From: Hyphomicrobium_A sp964620915
GTDB lineage: Bacteria > Pseudomonadota > Alphaproteobacteria > Rhizobiales > Hyphomicrobiaceae
DNA length: 64,000 nucleotides
Direction: 5' to 3'
Assembly (NCBI GenBank): GCA_964620915.1
Contig: CAZUKP010000002.1
Coordinates: forward strand, 1-64,000
Shown here: one piece after another, positions 34,635 through 43,589 of the stretch
Layout: each line of letters starts with the position of its first letter
Position numbering within the stretch: the first letter of the stretch is position 1
Position numbers and translations under genes: made by a program
The notes under the pieces: generated by a model
Databases searched by the model: none
What the model saw: only the letters and a program-made list of their open reading frames with translations
What the model was told of the DNA's origin: nothing

Positions 34635-35249
34635 CTACGTGGCTGGCGGATTTTGGACGGCAGCAAGAAACCGGTCGCGCCAAGCGTTGTCTGTTTGGAA
34701 TATCCCAGTGAAGTGCGTCGTGATGGTTGCTACATCGGGCTGGTGCACGCCACGCAAGGCCATGCACTGATGCCTTGCGCTGATCATGACCGCCACTCCT
34801 TTGGGCGCAAGCGCCTGCTGGATCGTTTCGCCGATCTGCGCGGTCAAAGATTCCTGCACCTGGAGGCGACGCGCGAAGATCGTCACCACGCGGGCCAGTT
34901 TCGAAAGACCGACGACGCGGCGGTCGGGAAGATAGGCGACATGGGCGACACCGACGAAGGGTGCGACATGATGCTCGCAGTGGCTCATCAACCGGATGTC
35001 GCGCAAGAGGACCATATCCCCGTAACCGGAGATATCCTCGAATGTGCGCGCCAGCTCGGCTGCCGCGTCCTCGCGATATCCGCAAAAGTATTCCTCGAAC
35101 GCCTCCGTCACTCGCCGCGGCGTGTCGAGGAGACCTGCGCGCTCCGGATTGTCGCCGGCCCAGGCAAGCAGAGTCCGTACGGCCTCCTCGGCCTCCTGTT
35201 TTGATGGGCGCTTGCTGGCCGTGCTTGCAGGTCGATCTTCTCTCGTCAT
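34635..35249 (-). CDS. folE: GTP cyclohydrolase I FolE
   Basis: Converts GTP to dihydroneopterin triphosphate, the first step of folate synthesis and also the entry to queuosine synthesis by the QueD-QueF enzymes encoded near 49 kb. The 204-residue protein shows the zinc ligands in SHCEHHVAPFVG and HQCMALRGV, plus GLSKLARVV and RRLQVQESLTAQIG, all typical of type IA. The start at 35249 (MTREDRPAST) fits; upstream in-frame codons lack family similarity. It is divergent from the Fe-S scaffold gene and upstream of hisI. Confidence 0.96.
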   Translation of the reverse strand: MTREDRPASTASKRPSKQEAEEAVRTLLAWAGDNPERAGLLDTPRRVTEAFEEYFCGYREDAAAELARTFEDISGYGDMVLLRDIRLMSHCEHHVAPFVGVAHVAYLPDRRVVGLSKLARVVTIFARRLQVQESLTAQIGETIQQALAPKGVAVMISARHQCMALRGVHQPDVATITTHFTGIFQTDNAWRDRFLAAVQNPPAT

Positions 35250-35414
35250 TTGCGCACTTTCGCTTGATGGTGTGAGGGTGCGACAAGCAGGTCCCGGAGC
35301 CTTTTGCCCCGTCTTGTCGCCGTCTATCTCGTCTATCCTATATATTAGGGGCACGTGCACGCGGGCAGGGCAAGACATGGGCTTGCCCCGCTACGCCCCC
35401 CGATAGGCGGTGAC

Positions 35415-35858
35415 ATGGTCGAACTGAACGAGATCTACAACACGAAACTGCTTGAGCTGGCCTCCGATATTCCGCATTCCCAGCGGCTCAAGGCGCCGGA
35501 CGCGACTGTCTCGGCGCACTCCAAGCTGTGCGGGTCGACCGTGACCGTGGACCTAAATATGTCCGGCGACCGGGTGACGGACTACGGTCAGAGCATCAAG
35601 GCGTGTCTCTTAGGCCAGTCGGCGGCTTCGATCGTTGGCAAGCACATTGTCGGCGCCAACGCACAAGAGCTGCGCGAGGTGCGCGAGGCCATGCGGCGTA
35701 TGCTCAAGGAAGAGGGGCCGCCGCCAACCGGGCGCTTCTGTGAACTCGCGTTACTGGAGCCAGTGCGACACTACAAGGCGCGTCACGGCTCGGTCATGCT
35801 CGTGTTCGATGCGGTCGTCCAGGCCATCGACGAGATTGAAGAGAAGCGCAGGGCATAG
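35415..35858 (+). CDS. NifU/IscU-like iron-sulfur cluster scaffold protein
   Basis: A 147-residue protein of the IscU/SufU-type family. Three potential cluster Cys are at KLCGSTV, KACLLGQS and GRFCELALL, in the order and spacing expected. The start at 35415 (MVELNEIYNTKLLELAS) follows AGGCGG. It differs from housekeeping IscU in the surrounding sequence and is of the short stand-alone type often found near folE/hisI in Rhizobiales; the clients are unknown. It leads a run with yidD (83 bases later) and thrS. Confidence 0.87.
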   Translation: MVELNEIYNTKLLELASDIPHSQRLKAPDATVSAHSKLCGSTVTVDLNMSGDRVTDYGQSIKACLLGQSAASIVGKHIVGANAQELREVREAMRRMLKEEGPPPTGRFCELALLEPVRHYKARHGSVMLVFDAVVQAIDEIEEKRRA

Positions 35859-35941
35859 GCGCGCACAACACATCCATGATGACCGATCAGAATCTTAGAC
35901 GGATGAGAGGAAATCCGTAAACATCGAGCGAGCCGTCACCA

Positions 35942-36232
35942 ATGACCGTTATTAGCCAATTCCTCAAAGCGCCGATTTACCTCTACCGCTGGACGTTGAA
36001 GCCCTATGTGGGCTGGAACTGCCGCCACATGCCGACCTGCTCAGAGTATGCCCTTGAGGCCATCGACACGAACGGGGCCTGGCGCGGTTTTTGGCTGACC
36101 GTCTCGCGCCTGTCGCGCTGCCATCCGTGGGGCTCGCGCGGTCACGACCCTGTGCCGGATATTCGCGCTGAGCACCATCCTTTTGCCCCCTGGCGCTATG
36201 GCCGCTGGCGGCTGCGGCAACCTGAGGGATGA
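35942..36232 (+). CDS. yidD: Membrane protein insertion efficiency factor YidD
   Basis: A 96-residue protein that assists YidC-dependent insertion of membrane proteins, anchored through an N-terminal amphipathic helix. CRHMPTCSEYALEAI and SRCHPWGSRGHDPVP are the family signature, with three conserved Cys. Unusually for many bacteria it is not beside rpmH-rnpA-yidC here, but among folE, Fe-S and thrS genes; this arrangement occurs in other alphaproteobacteria. thrS begins 72 bases later. Confidence 0.95.
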   Translation: MTVISQFLKAPIYLYRWTLKPYVGWNCRHMPTCSEYALEAIDTNGAWRGFWLTVSRLSRCHPWGSRGHDPVPDIRAEHHPFAPWRYGRWRLRQPEG

Positions 36233-36304
36233 CAGCGTCGTTCGTGATGCTTATATATGGCCCATCTTACCTGCTTGGTATGCAGCGATTGAGAGGAGAA
36301 GGTC

Positions 36305-38293
36305 ATGGCCGACGCGGCCCAAATCACCCTGACATTTCCAGATGGTGCCAAGCGCCAAATTGCCAGCGGCACCACGGGGCTGGAAGTAGCAAAGGGAATT
36401 TCCCCCTCGCTTGCCAAGCGCACGGTTGCCATGAGCCTCGGCGGCGAACTGGCCGATCTCGCCGAGCCGATCACGGCCGACGCCGAAATCAAATTCGTGT
36501 CCCGTACCGACGCCGAAGCTCTTGAGCTGATCCGGCACGATGCCGCGCATGTGATGGCGGAGGCCGTGCAGTCGCTATGGCCCGGGGTGGAGGTCACGAT
36601 CGGCCCCGTCATTGAAAACGGCTTCTACTATGACTTCTCCAAGCAGGAGCCGTTTCATCCAGACGATCTCGCCAAGATCGAAAAGAAGATGCACGAGATC
36701 GTCCAGCGAAACGCCCCCTTCACGAAAGAGGTCTGGAGCCGCAAGGAGGCCAAGGACTACTTCGCGAAGAAGAACGAGCGCTACAAGGTCGAGCTCGTCG
36801 ACGCCATCCCCGAGAGCGAGGACGTCAAGATCTACAAGCAGGGCGATTGGCTCGACCTGTGCCGCGGTCCCCACATGACGTCGACGGGCCAAGTCGGCAA
36901 GGCGTTCAAATTGCAGAAGATCGCTGGCGCCTATTGGCGCGGCGACGCCAAGAACGCAATGCTCCAGCGCATCTACGGTACGGCGTGGGCCAGCGAGCAG
37001 GACCTCCAAGCTTATCTGAAGATGCTTGAGGAGGCCGAGAAGCGCGATCACCGCCGCCTGGGCCGCGAGATGGATCTTTTTCATTTCCAAGAAGAAGCCC
37101 CCGGCTCCGTCTTTTGGCATCCGAAAGGCTGGACGCTCTTTCAAACGCTCATTGCATACATGCGCCGGCGACTGGACGCTGCCGGTTACACCGAAGTCAA
37201 TTCGCCCGACATGATGGAGAAGCATTTCTGGGAGCTCTCCGGCCATTGGGAAAACTACCGCGAGATGATGTTTGTTACGGAGCTTCCCGACGAGCGGATC
37301 TTCTGCTGCAAGCCGATGAACTGTCCGGGCCACGTGCAGATCTTCAAGCATGGTCTCAAGAGTTACCGGGACCTGCCCATCAAGATGGGTGAGTTCGGCA
37401 AGGTGCATAGGTATGAGCCGTCGGGCGCCATGCACGGGCTTTTGCGCGTGCGCCACTTCACGCAGGACGACGCCCACATCTTCATCACGGAAGACCAGCT
37501 CGAGGAGCAGTGCCTGGAGGTGAACGACCTCCTGTTGTCGATCTACGAGGACTTCGGCTTCAAGGACATCGTCGTCAAGCTTTCCACGCGGCCCGAAAAG
37601 CGGGTTGGCTCGGATGAGCAGTGGGATCACGCCGAAGCCGTGATGGGAAAAGTGCTCAAAGAGATCGAGAAGCGGGGCAAGGGGCGCATCAAGACGTCGA
37701 TCAATCCCGGCGAAGGCGCGTTTTACGGCCCCAAATTCGAGTACGTATTGAAGGATGCGATCGGGCGTGACTGGCAGTGCGGCACGACGCAGGTCGATTT
37801 GAACCTGCCGGAGCGGCTTGGGGCTTTCTACATCGACGAGCACTCGGACAAGAAGACGCCAGTGATGATCCATCGCGCGATCTTCGGCTCATTGGAGCGG
37901 TTCACGGGCGTACTGATTGAAAACTTCGCGGGCCATCTGCCCTTGTGGCTGGCGCCGCAACAGGTCGTGATTGCAACGATCGTGTCCGACGCGGATGACT
38001 ATGCGCGCCAAGTCTTGGAGAAGGCGAAGGCGGCGGGGCTGCGTGCCGAGGTCGATCTCAGGAACGAGAAGATCAACTACAAGGTGCGCGAGCACTCGCT
38101 CGCCAAGGTGCCGGTCATGCTTGTTGTCGGCAAGCGCGAGGCGGAAGATGGCAAGGTGTCGATCCGCCGACTGGGCTCGCAAGATCAGACGGTGATGGAG
38201 CTTGATGAGGCAATCGCGATGCTCGCCGACGAGGGCACGCCACCCGATTTAGGGCGTGCACGCGGTGCAGCGGTGGCGGAGGCCGCGGAGTAG
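36305..38293 (+). CDS. thrS: Threonyl-tRNA synthetase ThrS
   Basis: Charges tRNA-Thr and edits Ser-tRNA-Thr. The 662-residue enzyme has the full bacterial layout: TGS domain (about 1-65), editing domain (about 66-225) with RHDAAHVMAEAVQSLWPG carrying the editing His, class II catalytic core (about 240-540; PMNCPGHVQIF with the zinc Cys, YEPSGAMHGLLRVR as motif 2, HRAIFGSLERFTGVLIEN as motif 3), and an anticodon-binding domain to the end. The ATG at 36305 follows GAGGAGAAGG. A T-box or other leader is not apparent in the 72 bases upstream. The DCC-family gene follows after 24 bases. Confidence 0.97.
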   Translation: MADAAQITLTFPDGAKRQIASGTTGLEVAKGISPSLAKRTVAMSLGGELADLAEPITADAEIKFVSRTDAEALELIRHDAAHVMAEAVQSLWPGVEVTIGPVIENGFYYDFSKQEPFHPDDLAKIEKKMHEIVQRNAPFTKEVWSRKEAKDYFAKKNERYKVELVDAIPESEDVKIYKQGDWLDLCRGPHMTSTGQVGKAFKLQKIAGAYWRGDAKNAMLQRIYGTAWASEQDLQAYLKMLEEAEKRDHRRLGREMDLFHFQEEAPGSVFWHPKGWTLFQTLIAYMRRRLDAAGYTEVNSPDMMEKHFWELSGHWENYREMMFVTELPDERIFCCKPMNCPGHVQIFKHGLKSYRDLPIKMGEFGKVHRYEPSGAMHGLLRVRHFTQDDAHIFITEDQLEEQCLEVNDLLLSIYEDFGFKDIVVKLSTRPEKRVGSDEQWDHAEAVMGKVLKEIEKRGKGRIKTSINPGEGAFYGPKFEYVLKDAIGRDWQCGTTQVDLNLPERLGAFYIDEHSDKKTPVMIHRAIFGSLERFTGVLIENFAGHLPLWLAPQQVVIATIVSDADDYARQVLEKAKAAGLRAEVDLRNEKINYKVREHSLAKVPVMLVVGKREAEDGKVSIRRLGSQDQTVMELDEAIAMLADEGTPPDLGRARGAAVAEAAE

Positions 38294-38317
38294 CGCCCGC
38301 CTGGGATCGGTGTTCAC

Positions 38318-38803
38318 ATGCGCGTCGAACCGTACAGCTATCGTTCCGACGCAGACGTGCCGGACTTTAATGATAGCGAGCCGCTGATCATCTTCGACGG
38401 CAATTGCGTCCTGTGCTCTTCGGGTATCGAGTGGATGCTGATGCGCGATCCAAATGGCACGAGCCGCTTTGCAACAGTGCAATCTCGTGTTCCGCAGGCG
38501 CTGTATCAGCACTACGGTCTCGACCCGGTGGCATTCGATAGTTTTATGGTCCTGACCGACGGCGTGCCGCATCTGCGCTGGTCGGGTGCCCTGGCGGCTG
38601 GACGCACCATGCCGGCTCCGTGGCGCTGGCTGGGATACGCGGCCCGTATCGTTCCCGATTTTCTCGGTGACCGGATCTACGACTGGGTGCAGCGCAACCG
38701 CTTCCACTGGTTCGGAACGCGCGACACCTGCTTCCTTCCAGACGCGAAACAAAAGCAACGGTTCCTGGAGAACGCGGCCGTTTTGGTGGCGACGACCGTG
38801 TGA
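38318..38803 (+). CDS. DCC family thiol-disulfide oxidoreductase-like protein (DUF393)
   Basis: A 161-residue thioredoxin-fold protein. The name-giving motif is FDGNCVLCSSGIEWML (DG-x-C-x2-C) near residue 30, followed by the helix containing MLMRDPNG. Redox activity is assumed from the CxxC; partners and substrate are unknown. The C-terminal RNRFHWFGTRDTCFLP segment is a family landmark. It is 24 bases downstream of thrS and probably cotranscribed. Confidence 0.88.
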   Translation: MRVEPYSYRSDADVPDFNDSEPLIIFDGNCVLCSSGIEWMLMRDPNGTSRFATVQSRVPQALYQHYGLDPVAFDSFMVLTDGVPHLRWSGALAAGRTMPAPWRWLGYAARIVPDFLGDRIYDWVQRNRFHWFGTRDTCFLPDAKQKQRFLENAAVLVATTV

Positions 38804-39013
38804 TGATCCGTGCGGCGCGGCGCTTGACTGGCCGATGCATCTCGGTCGGGATTATTGTCATCGCGCTCTTGCGGCAGCGACAATAGGTGCCGCCAACGAG
38901 GAAGGCGGTAAAGAGGGCCGTGTGGACGCCCTCGGCGTGGGTCGTCGTATCCCAATTGGTTTATTAGCGTGTCAAACATGGGCCCTCCGGCCGATGTTTC
39001 GCATTTGTGGGAA

Positions 39014-39922
39014 TTATCTGGGCTCGGCGGGGGTAGGCGTGGGGGCGAGCACGAGCGTCAGCCCCATGACGGCGCCCAGGAGCGTGCCGATGAAGGCGCC
39101 GTAATAGAGTCCGCCGACCAAAAGATCGTGGCGGTTGGCGTGCACGAGGTAGCGCTGGAGCAGCGCCATGATTTCCGCCTCGAAGGCGGCGAGCACCACG
39201 GTGGCGATCGCTCCGACCATCAAGGTGGCGACCATGGCGATCAACAGCCCGCGCCAGGCGACGCGGTCGAAGCGGTTTTTGCCGAAATAAAGAATGGCGA
39301 AGATCAGGAGTCCTGTCGCCGGAAGCGCGCCGGCAAGCATCTGTGCCGGGTGCATCACAGGCCAGCGAATGAGCCCGAAATACAGGGTGCCCAGCGGACC
39401 GGTGATCAGTCCGGCCGCAAGCCCGCCGAGAATCGCGCCGGTTAATCGATTGAAGATCAGCAACGTCGTCGGGTTCGATAAGTGGGCGAACAGCTCCGCA
39501 ATACCGAGACCCAGAAGGCCGACGACGGCGCCGATGAGGGCACTTGCCACCAGGATCGGCGAGAACAGCTCCCAGAAGGTTGGGACGGGAAGGCCGTGCG
39601 TGGTCATCCAGGGCACGTAGGCCTGCATGGAGATGTAATAGACGACCGTGATGATGAGTGCTGCGATGACACCGCCGAAAAGACCGCCCGTCAGACCTTG
39701 CTCGGCGGGAAAGCGGAACGGCTCAGGCGCCCCGGGCCCCGCGGCCGTCTCCGGGACGACACCCGCCGGAGCACGCTGGCGCGTCACCTCGAAGACCGAC
39801 ATGAAGATGCCGACGACACCGACGATGGTGCCGAGCTGCTCCTGGCCGAACAGTAGCGTTCCTGCCGAGAGCAGCAGGAAGACGGCGAAGGCTGAGCTGG
39901 CGAGTGCGGTCCCCACGGTCAT
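39014..39922 (-). CDS. Multi-pass membrane protein of unknown function
   Basis: A 302-residue hydrophobic protein with about eight membrane segments. I do not recognise the family. It opens MTVGTALASSAFAVFLLLSAG, has a Pro/Ala-rich loop near residues 55-75 (GVVPETAAGPGAPEPF), and contains Gly-rich helices (GGLFGGVIAALIITVV, GAVVGLLGLGIAELF) that recall repeat-built transport or sensor modules. The end is Pro-Thr rich (APTPTPAEPR). The ATG at 39922 is preferred over a TTG at 39931. It lies downstream of the MscS-like gene by 105 bases on the same strand. Confidence 0.6.
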   Translation of the reverse strand: MTVGTALASSAFAVFLLLSAGTLLFGQEQLGTIVGVVGIFMSVFEVTRQRAPAGVVPETAAGPGAPEPFRFPAEQGLTGGLFGGVIAALIITVVYYISMQAYVPWMTTHGLPVPTFWELFSPILVASALIGAVVGLLGLGIAELFAHLSNPTTLLIFNRLTGAILGGLAAGLITGPLGTLYFGLIRWPVMHPAQMLAGALPATGLLIFAILYFGKNRFDRVAWRGLLIAMVATLMVGAIATVVLAAFEAEIMALLQRYLVHANRHDLLVGGLYYGAFIGTLLGAVMGLTLVLAPTPTPAEPR

Positions 39923-40027
39923 GGTTGCCAAGCCTCGATCAGCGCGGCGCGTGCGTCAAGGTTGGATGACGACGCGGCATAAGGCAAGAGAGCCGGTCTC
40001 CGGCGAAGGCTTGCACGCACGGGCTCG

Positions 40028-43000
40028 CTACCCCGCCTTTTTGAGTGTGTCGCGCAGTGCGGCCGCATTGGCATCTTGTGACGCCTCGACCATCTGATCG
40101 AACTTGAAGTGCAGGTCGCGCTGCGGGAACGGAATCTGAATGCCGTTCTCACGAAGCGCCTTTTCTATGGCCACATGCAATTCGTGCTGCACCGGCAAAC
40201 GATGAGCAGGTTGGCCAACGAAGGCTCGGATCTCGAAGTTCAGGGCGCTGTCACCAAAACCTAAGAAGAATACGGTGGGTGGCGGTGTCTCTAGAACAAG
40301 TGGATTGGCCTTCACGGTTTCAAGCATCAGATTTTGGGTCATCGTGGTATCGGAGCCATAGGCGACGCCAACGGGAAGGAGGAGGCGTGTTACGGTGTCC
40401 GTTAGCGTCCAGTTCATGACTTGGTCCGTTATGAGGGCCTTGTTCGGAACCAGAATTTCGCGGTTGTCCCAATCGGTGATGCTCGTTGCACGAATTTGAA
40501 TGCGCGAAACCGTGCCGCTTAGGTTGCCGACCGTTACCGTATCGCCAACGCGAATGGGCCGCTCAAACAAGATGATCAAGCCCGAGACGAAGTTGGCAAC
40601 AATTTCTTGCAAGCCGAAGCCGACCCCAACGCCGAGAGCCGCAACGATCCACTGCATTTGCGACCAATCGGCGCCAACGCGGTTGAATGCGATGAGCAAA
40701 CCAACCGCGATGATCAAGTAGCGGCTGATTGCGGTGATGGCATAACGGGTCCCTGGTGCAAAGGAGAGCCGCTGCAGAAGCATGATCTCCATCAGGCCTG
40801 GCAGATTGTGTGCGGCCATAAACGTCATTACAGCCACGGCCAATGCAAGCAGCAAATTTGAGAGCGTTACGGGAACAATTCTCGTGCCGGCGTCGCTGGC
40901 AATCGTCTGGGACCACAACGTTACGTCATCGAGCACTCCCAGCGCAGGAAGCAATTGCCGCCAGATGAACCACAACCCAAACACCAATCCGACCATGGCG
41001 AACATGCGCAACAGCGTCCGCGTTTGCTGGCTGATTGACGCAACGTCGATTTCGTCGTCGTCGGCGGTTTGTGGGACTGCTTCGCCGGATGCCACGGCAG
41101 CATTTCGAGCGTCGTACTCTGCGCGTGCCTTTGCCGAGCGCTCGCGGCGCCGACGCATCTCTAACCGACGCCGAGCAACAAACAACTGGCGCATGGCGAC
41201 GCCGTAGATGAGGAGGACGAGAACCGCTACCGCCGCCGACACAACGAGGCGCCCCAGCAACTCAGAAGCACTGTCGTAGTATCCTGATATTGCAAGCCCG
41301 GCGAGCAGCAGCGGCACGCCCCACAATATCGGGTACCAAAGCCCGCGAGTTAGCCAAAGTGCGCCTTCTCGTGACAGGTGCTCCGCGAAGATACCCTTTC
41401 GGGGGCTCAGGGCACGCATGGCAAACAAGGCGAGGGCGACTGAGCCGACGACAAAAATCAATCGTCCCAAGCCATCGCGATTGACCTGAGAATTGCTGAA
41501 TTCGATCATGCCCAGGAGAAATGCAACGGGCGTCGCGATGAGCAGCAGCCACGTTAGATCGCGGCGCAGGAGTTGGCACGCGCGCGCACTCCATTTGAAG
41601 TGGTTCTGGAATACGCCTCCGTTCATGCAAAGTAGCTGTAGGAAACGTAGTAGCAGGACAACGAACGCTGCCGAAAGCAGACCGTTACCGACGGCGGCGG
41701 AAAATTCGGACGCCGTGGGCGGGGTAGCCAATAGCCAGCCCAAATAACCAAGCAGAACTGGCCAGTGCAGCGAAATCAGCGCCGTTATGACGATGGCTTG
41801 TGGTGTTAGCAAATACCGGTCGGTAGTCGGCGACCCGATTTCCTCTGCAATCTTGATCAATCGATTGCGCAGACGCCGCCGAGAGCCCCACAAAGCGAGG
41901 AATGCCGCCAATGCTGCGAGCGATAGCAGAGGTTTTGCCGTACTGCGCAGGTTGAGTGCGCGCCCAGTCAACTTCCAACTTTCAGGCTGTGAAAACCAAA
42001 TCAAGCTTGCCTTCGCCTGTTCGAGCCAGGCTCGCCCGAACGGTGCAGAACTCGGAAGCCAGAGAAGTCGCTCATTGAGAAGAGCCTTGAGTTGTGAGGT
42101 CTGGCTGAGGAGTTCGCGCTCCACGCCGTTGATCTTCGCCAATTGATCAATACGCCGCGTATAGGCTTCGCTCAGCCGCTCAAGCGCTTCACGGCGGGCA
42201 ACAATCAATGGCTGGATATTTTCAGAGAGATCGGGCTGGGCTTCCTTTCCGGCTGCCTCAAGAATACGTTCGGCCGCACGAGCCGGTTTGGCCAACGTGC
42301 GACGCGTTTTCTCCACGTTCAGGCGTTGCAGCCGGATATCGACAATTGCCTTGTCACGATCCTGTATCCTGTCTGCCAAAGCTGAATCAGCAGGAAGTTG
42401 GGCACGCATTTGACGCAGGAATTCACCCAACTGTTCACCGACCCGACCAATCTCGAGAATTTCTTTAGCAGCACCCGCGTTTTCACGTATGCGGGCGATC
42501 TCGGAGTCCATTCCAGATTTCAGGGCCTGGTCTTGTTCGGTGGCTTTGGCGAGGTCCGCCTGCGTTTGGATTATTTGGGCTGTGCCTTCTGCATATTCCT
42601 CCAACAGTGGATCTTTTCCGGAAAGCTGGCGGGTTACCTGATCGGCTTGCGCTTGTTTTTGTTGCGTATCTGATTGCCGGAGATCGTTGATGCGAGCTTC
42701 TAGTTCGGGAACTTGTTGCTCAAGGCGAGCAAGCTTCGCCGCAGCATAATCGCGCTTGGCCGCGATGAGGGCCTGGCGAGCGGGGAGACTTATGAGTTCC
42801 TGCTCCAGGAGGTTCACTCTGCCCGCAAGCGCCGTTCGTTTGGCCGCAGATTCCGTGCGGCGCGCCTCGGCAACTAACGCATCCTCATCGACATTGCTGG
42901 TCGCCCCTGGGGAAGACAACTGGTCGAGCTTCTGCTTCTGCAGCGATTGCTCTGCGCGCGCCGCTGTCGGCATTGCGGCCATTGACTGGAGCGTCGCGTC

Positions 43001-43492
43001 AAATTGACCAATTTCGGCTTCCAGCGTCGCGACCTCAGCCTGGGTGGCGTCGAGCATTTGCTCGATGTCGTTCAACGGCGATCGCGCCGTCGCCAATCTG
43101 GTGATCGATGCTGTCGTCACTGACGGAGCAAACATTGCGCTCAGGCTTCGCCTGATCTGAGCCGTCTGCTTGGGTGCAGACTGAATTGTCTCCTGAAACT
43201 CGGCGGCTATTGCCTTGCTGGCTTCGGCTGCTTCTATCTGGCTGATGGCATCGCGATAGAGCGCAAGAGCCTGATCCCGATCCGCCGGATTGATGTCGTT
43301 GCGCGCGGTGAGTTCGTCAATCTTAGATTTAACCCACGCGGTCGTTAGCGTAGGTGTCGCAGTTGAAGCCTGGGGGGGCGCGATTGGATCGGGTGTCGGG
43401 GACTGGGCCTGCACCGTCGCAAAGCAAAAAAGCGCGGCCACGGCGATGAAACACCGGCCGAAGGCGCGAAGATTGATTCGTTGTGTCCACAT
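40028..43492 (-). CDS. Large MscS-family mechanosensitive channel (MscK-like)
   Basis: A 1154-residue inner-membrane protein. A signal peptide (about 1-29, ending VQAQ) leads to a long periplasmic alpha-helical and coiled-coil domain (about 45-480), then a block of roughly ten membrane segments (about 510-940), and the MscS core in the last 270 residues: FGLQEIVANFVSGLIILFE, RPIRVGDTVTVGNLSGTV, DWDNREILVPNKALITDQ. MscK/KefA-type channels open under membrane tension to release solutes; in E. coli MscK also depends on potassium. Whether this one does is unknown. It lies between the L,D-transpeptidase and an unknown membrane protein, all on the minus strand. Confidence 0.92.
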   Translation of the reverse strand: MWTQRINLRAFGRCFIAVAALFCFATVQAQSPTPDPIAPPQASTATPTLTTAWVKSKIDELTARNDINPADRDQALALYRDAISQIEAAEASKAIAAEFQETIQSAPKQTAQIRRSLSAMFAPSVTTASITRLATARSPLNDIEQMLDATQAEVATLEAEIGQFDATLQSMAAMPTAARAEQSLQKQKLDQLSSPGATSNVDEDALVAEARRTESAAKRTALAGRVNLLEQELISLPARQALIAAKRDYAAAKLARLEQQVPELEARINDLRQSDTQQKQAQADQVTRQLSGKDPLLEEYAEGTAQIIQTQADLAKATEQDQALKSGMDSEIARIRENAGAAKEILEIGRVGEQLGEFLRQMRAQLPADSALADRIQDRDKAIVDIRLQRLNVEKTRRTLAKPARAAERILEAAGKEAQPDLSENIQPLIVARREALERLSEAYTRRIDQLAKINGVERELLSQTSQLKALLNERLLWLPSSAPFGRAWLEQAKASLIWFSQPESWKLTGRALNLRSTAKPLLSLAALAAFLALWGSRRRLRNRLIKIAEEIGSPTTDRYLLTPQAIVITALISLHWPVLLGYLGWLLATPPTASEFSAAVGNGLLSAAFVVLLLRFLQLLCMNGGVFQNHFKWSARACQLLRRDLTWLLLIATPVAFLLGMIEFSNSQVNRDGLGRLIFVVGSVALALFAMRALSPRKGIFAEHLSREGALWLTRGLWYPILWGVPLLLAGLAISGYYDSASELLGRLVVSAAVAVLVLLIYGVAMRQLFVARRRLEMRRRRERSAKARAEYDARNAAVASGEAVPQTADDDEIDVASISQQTRTLLRMFAMVGLVFGLWFIWRQLLPALGVLDDVTLWSQTIASDAGTRIVPVTLSNLLLALAVAVMTFMAAHNLPGLMEIMLLQRLSFAPGTRYAITAISRYLIIAVGLLIAFNRVGADWSQMQWIVAALGVGVGFGLQEIVANFVSGLIILFERPIRVGDTVTVGNLSGTVSRIQIRATSITDWDNREILVPNKALITDQVMNWTLTDTVTRLLLPVGVAYGSDTTMTQNLMLETVKANPLVLETPPPTVFFLGFGDSALNFEIRAFVGQPAHRLPVQHELHVAIEKALRENGIQIPFPQRDLHFKFDQMVEASQDANAAALRDTLKKAG

Positions 43493-43589
43493 GGCCCTGG
43501 CTATCTGCCAGCGCGGTCCTCAGCAAGGCTGAAGGGGGCACATAAACAGTTATATTTGGCTGGTGACGGCAGGTATTTCTTTTGTGCGG

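Noticed and set aside
36575..37873. A 432-codon open frame antisense to thrS
   Set aside because: A shadow of the GC-rich third positions of thrS; no protein family features.
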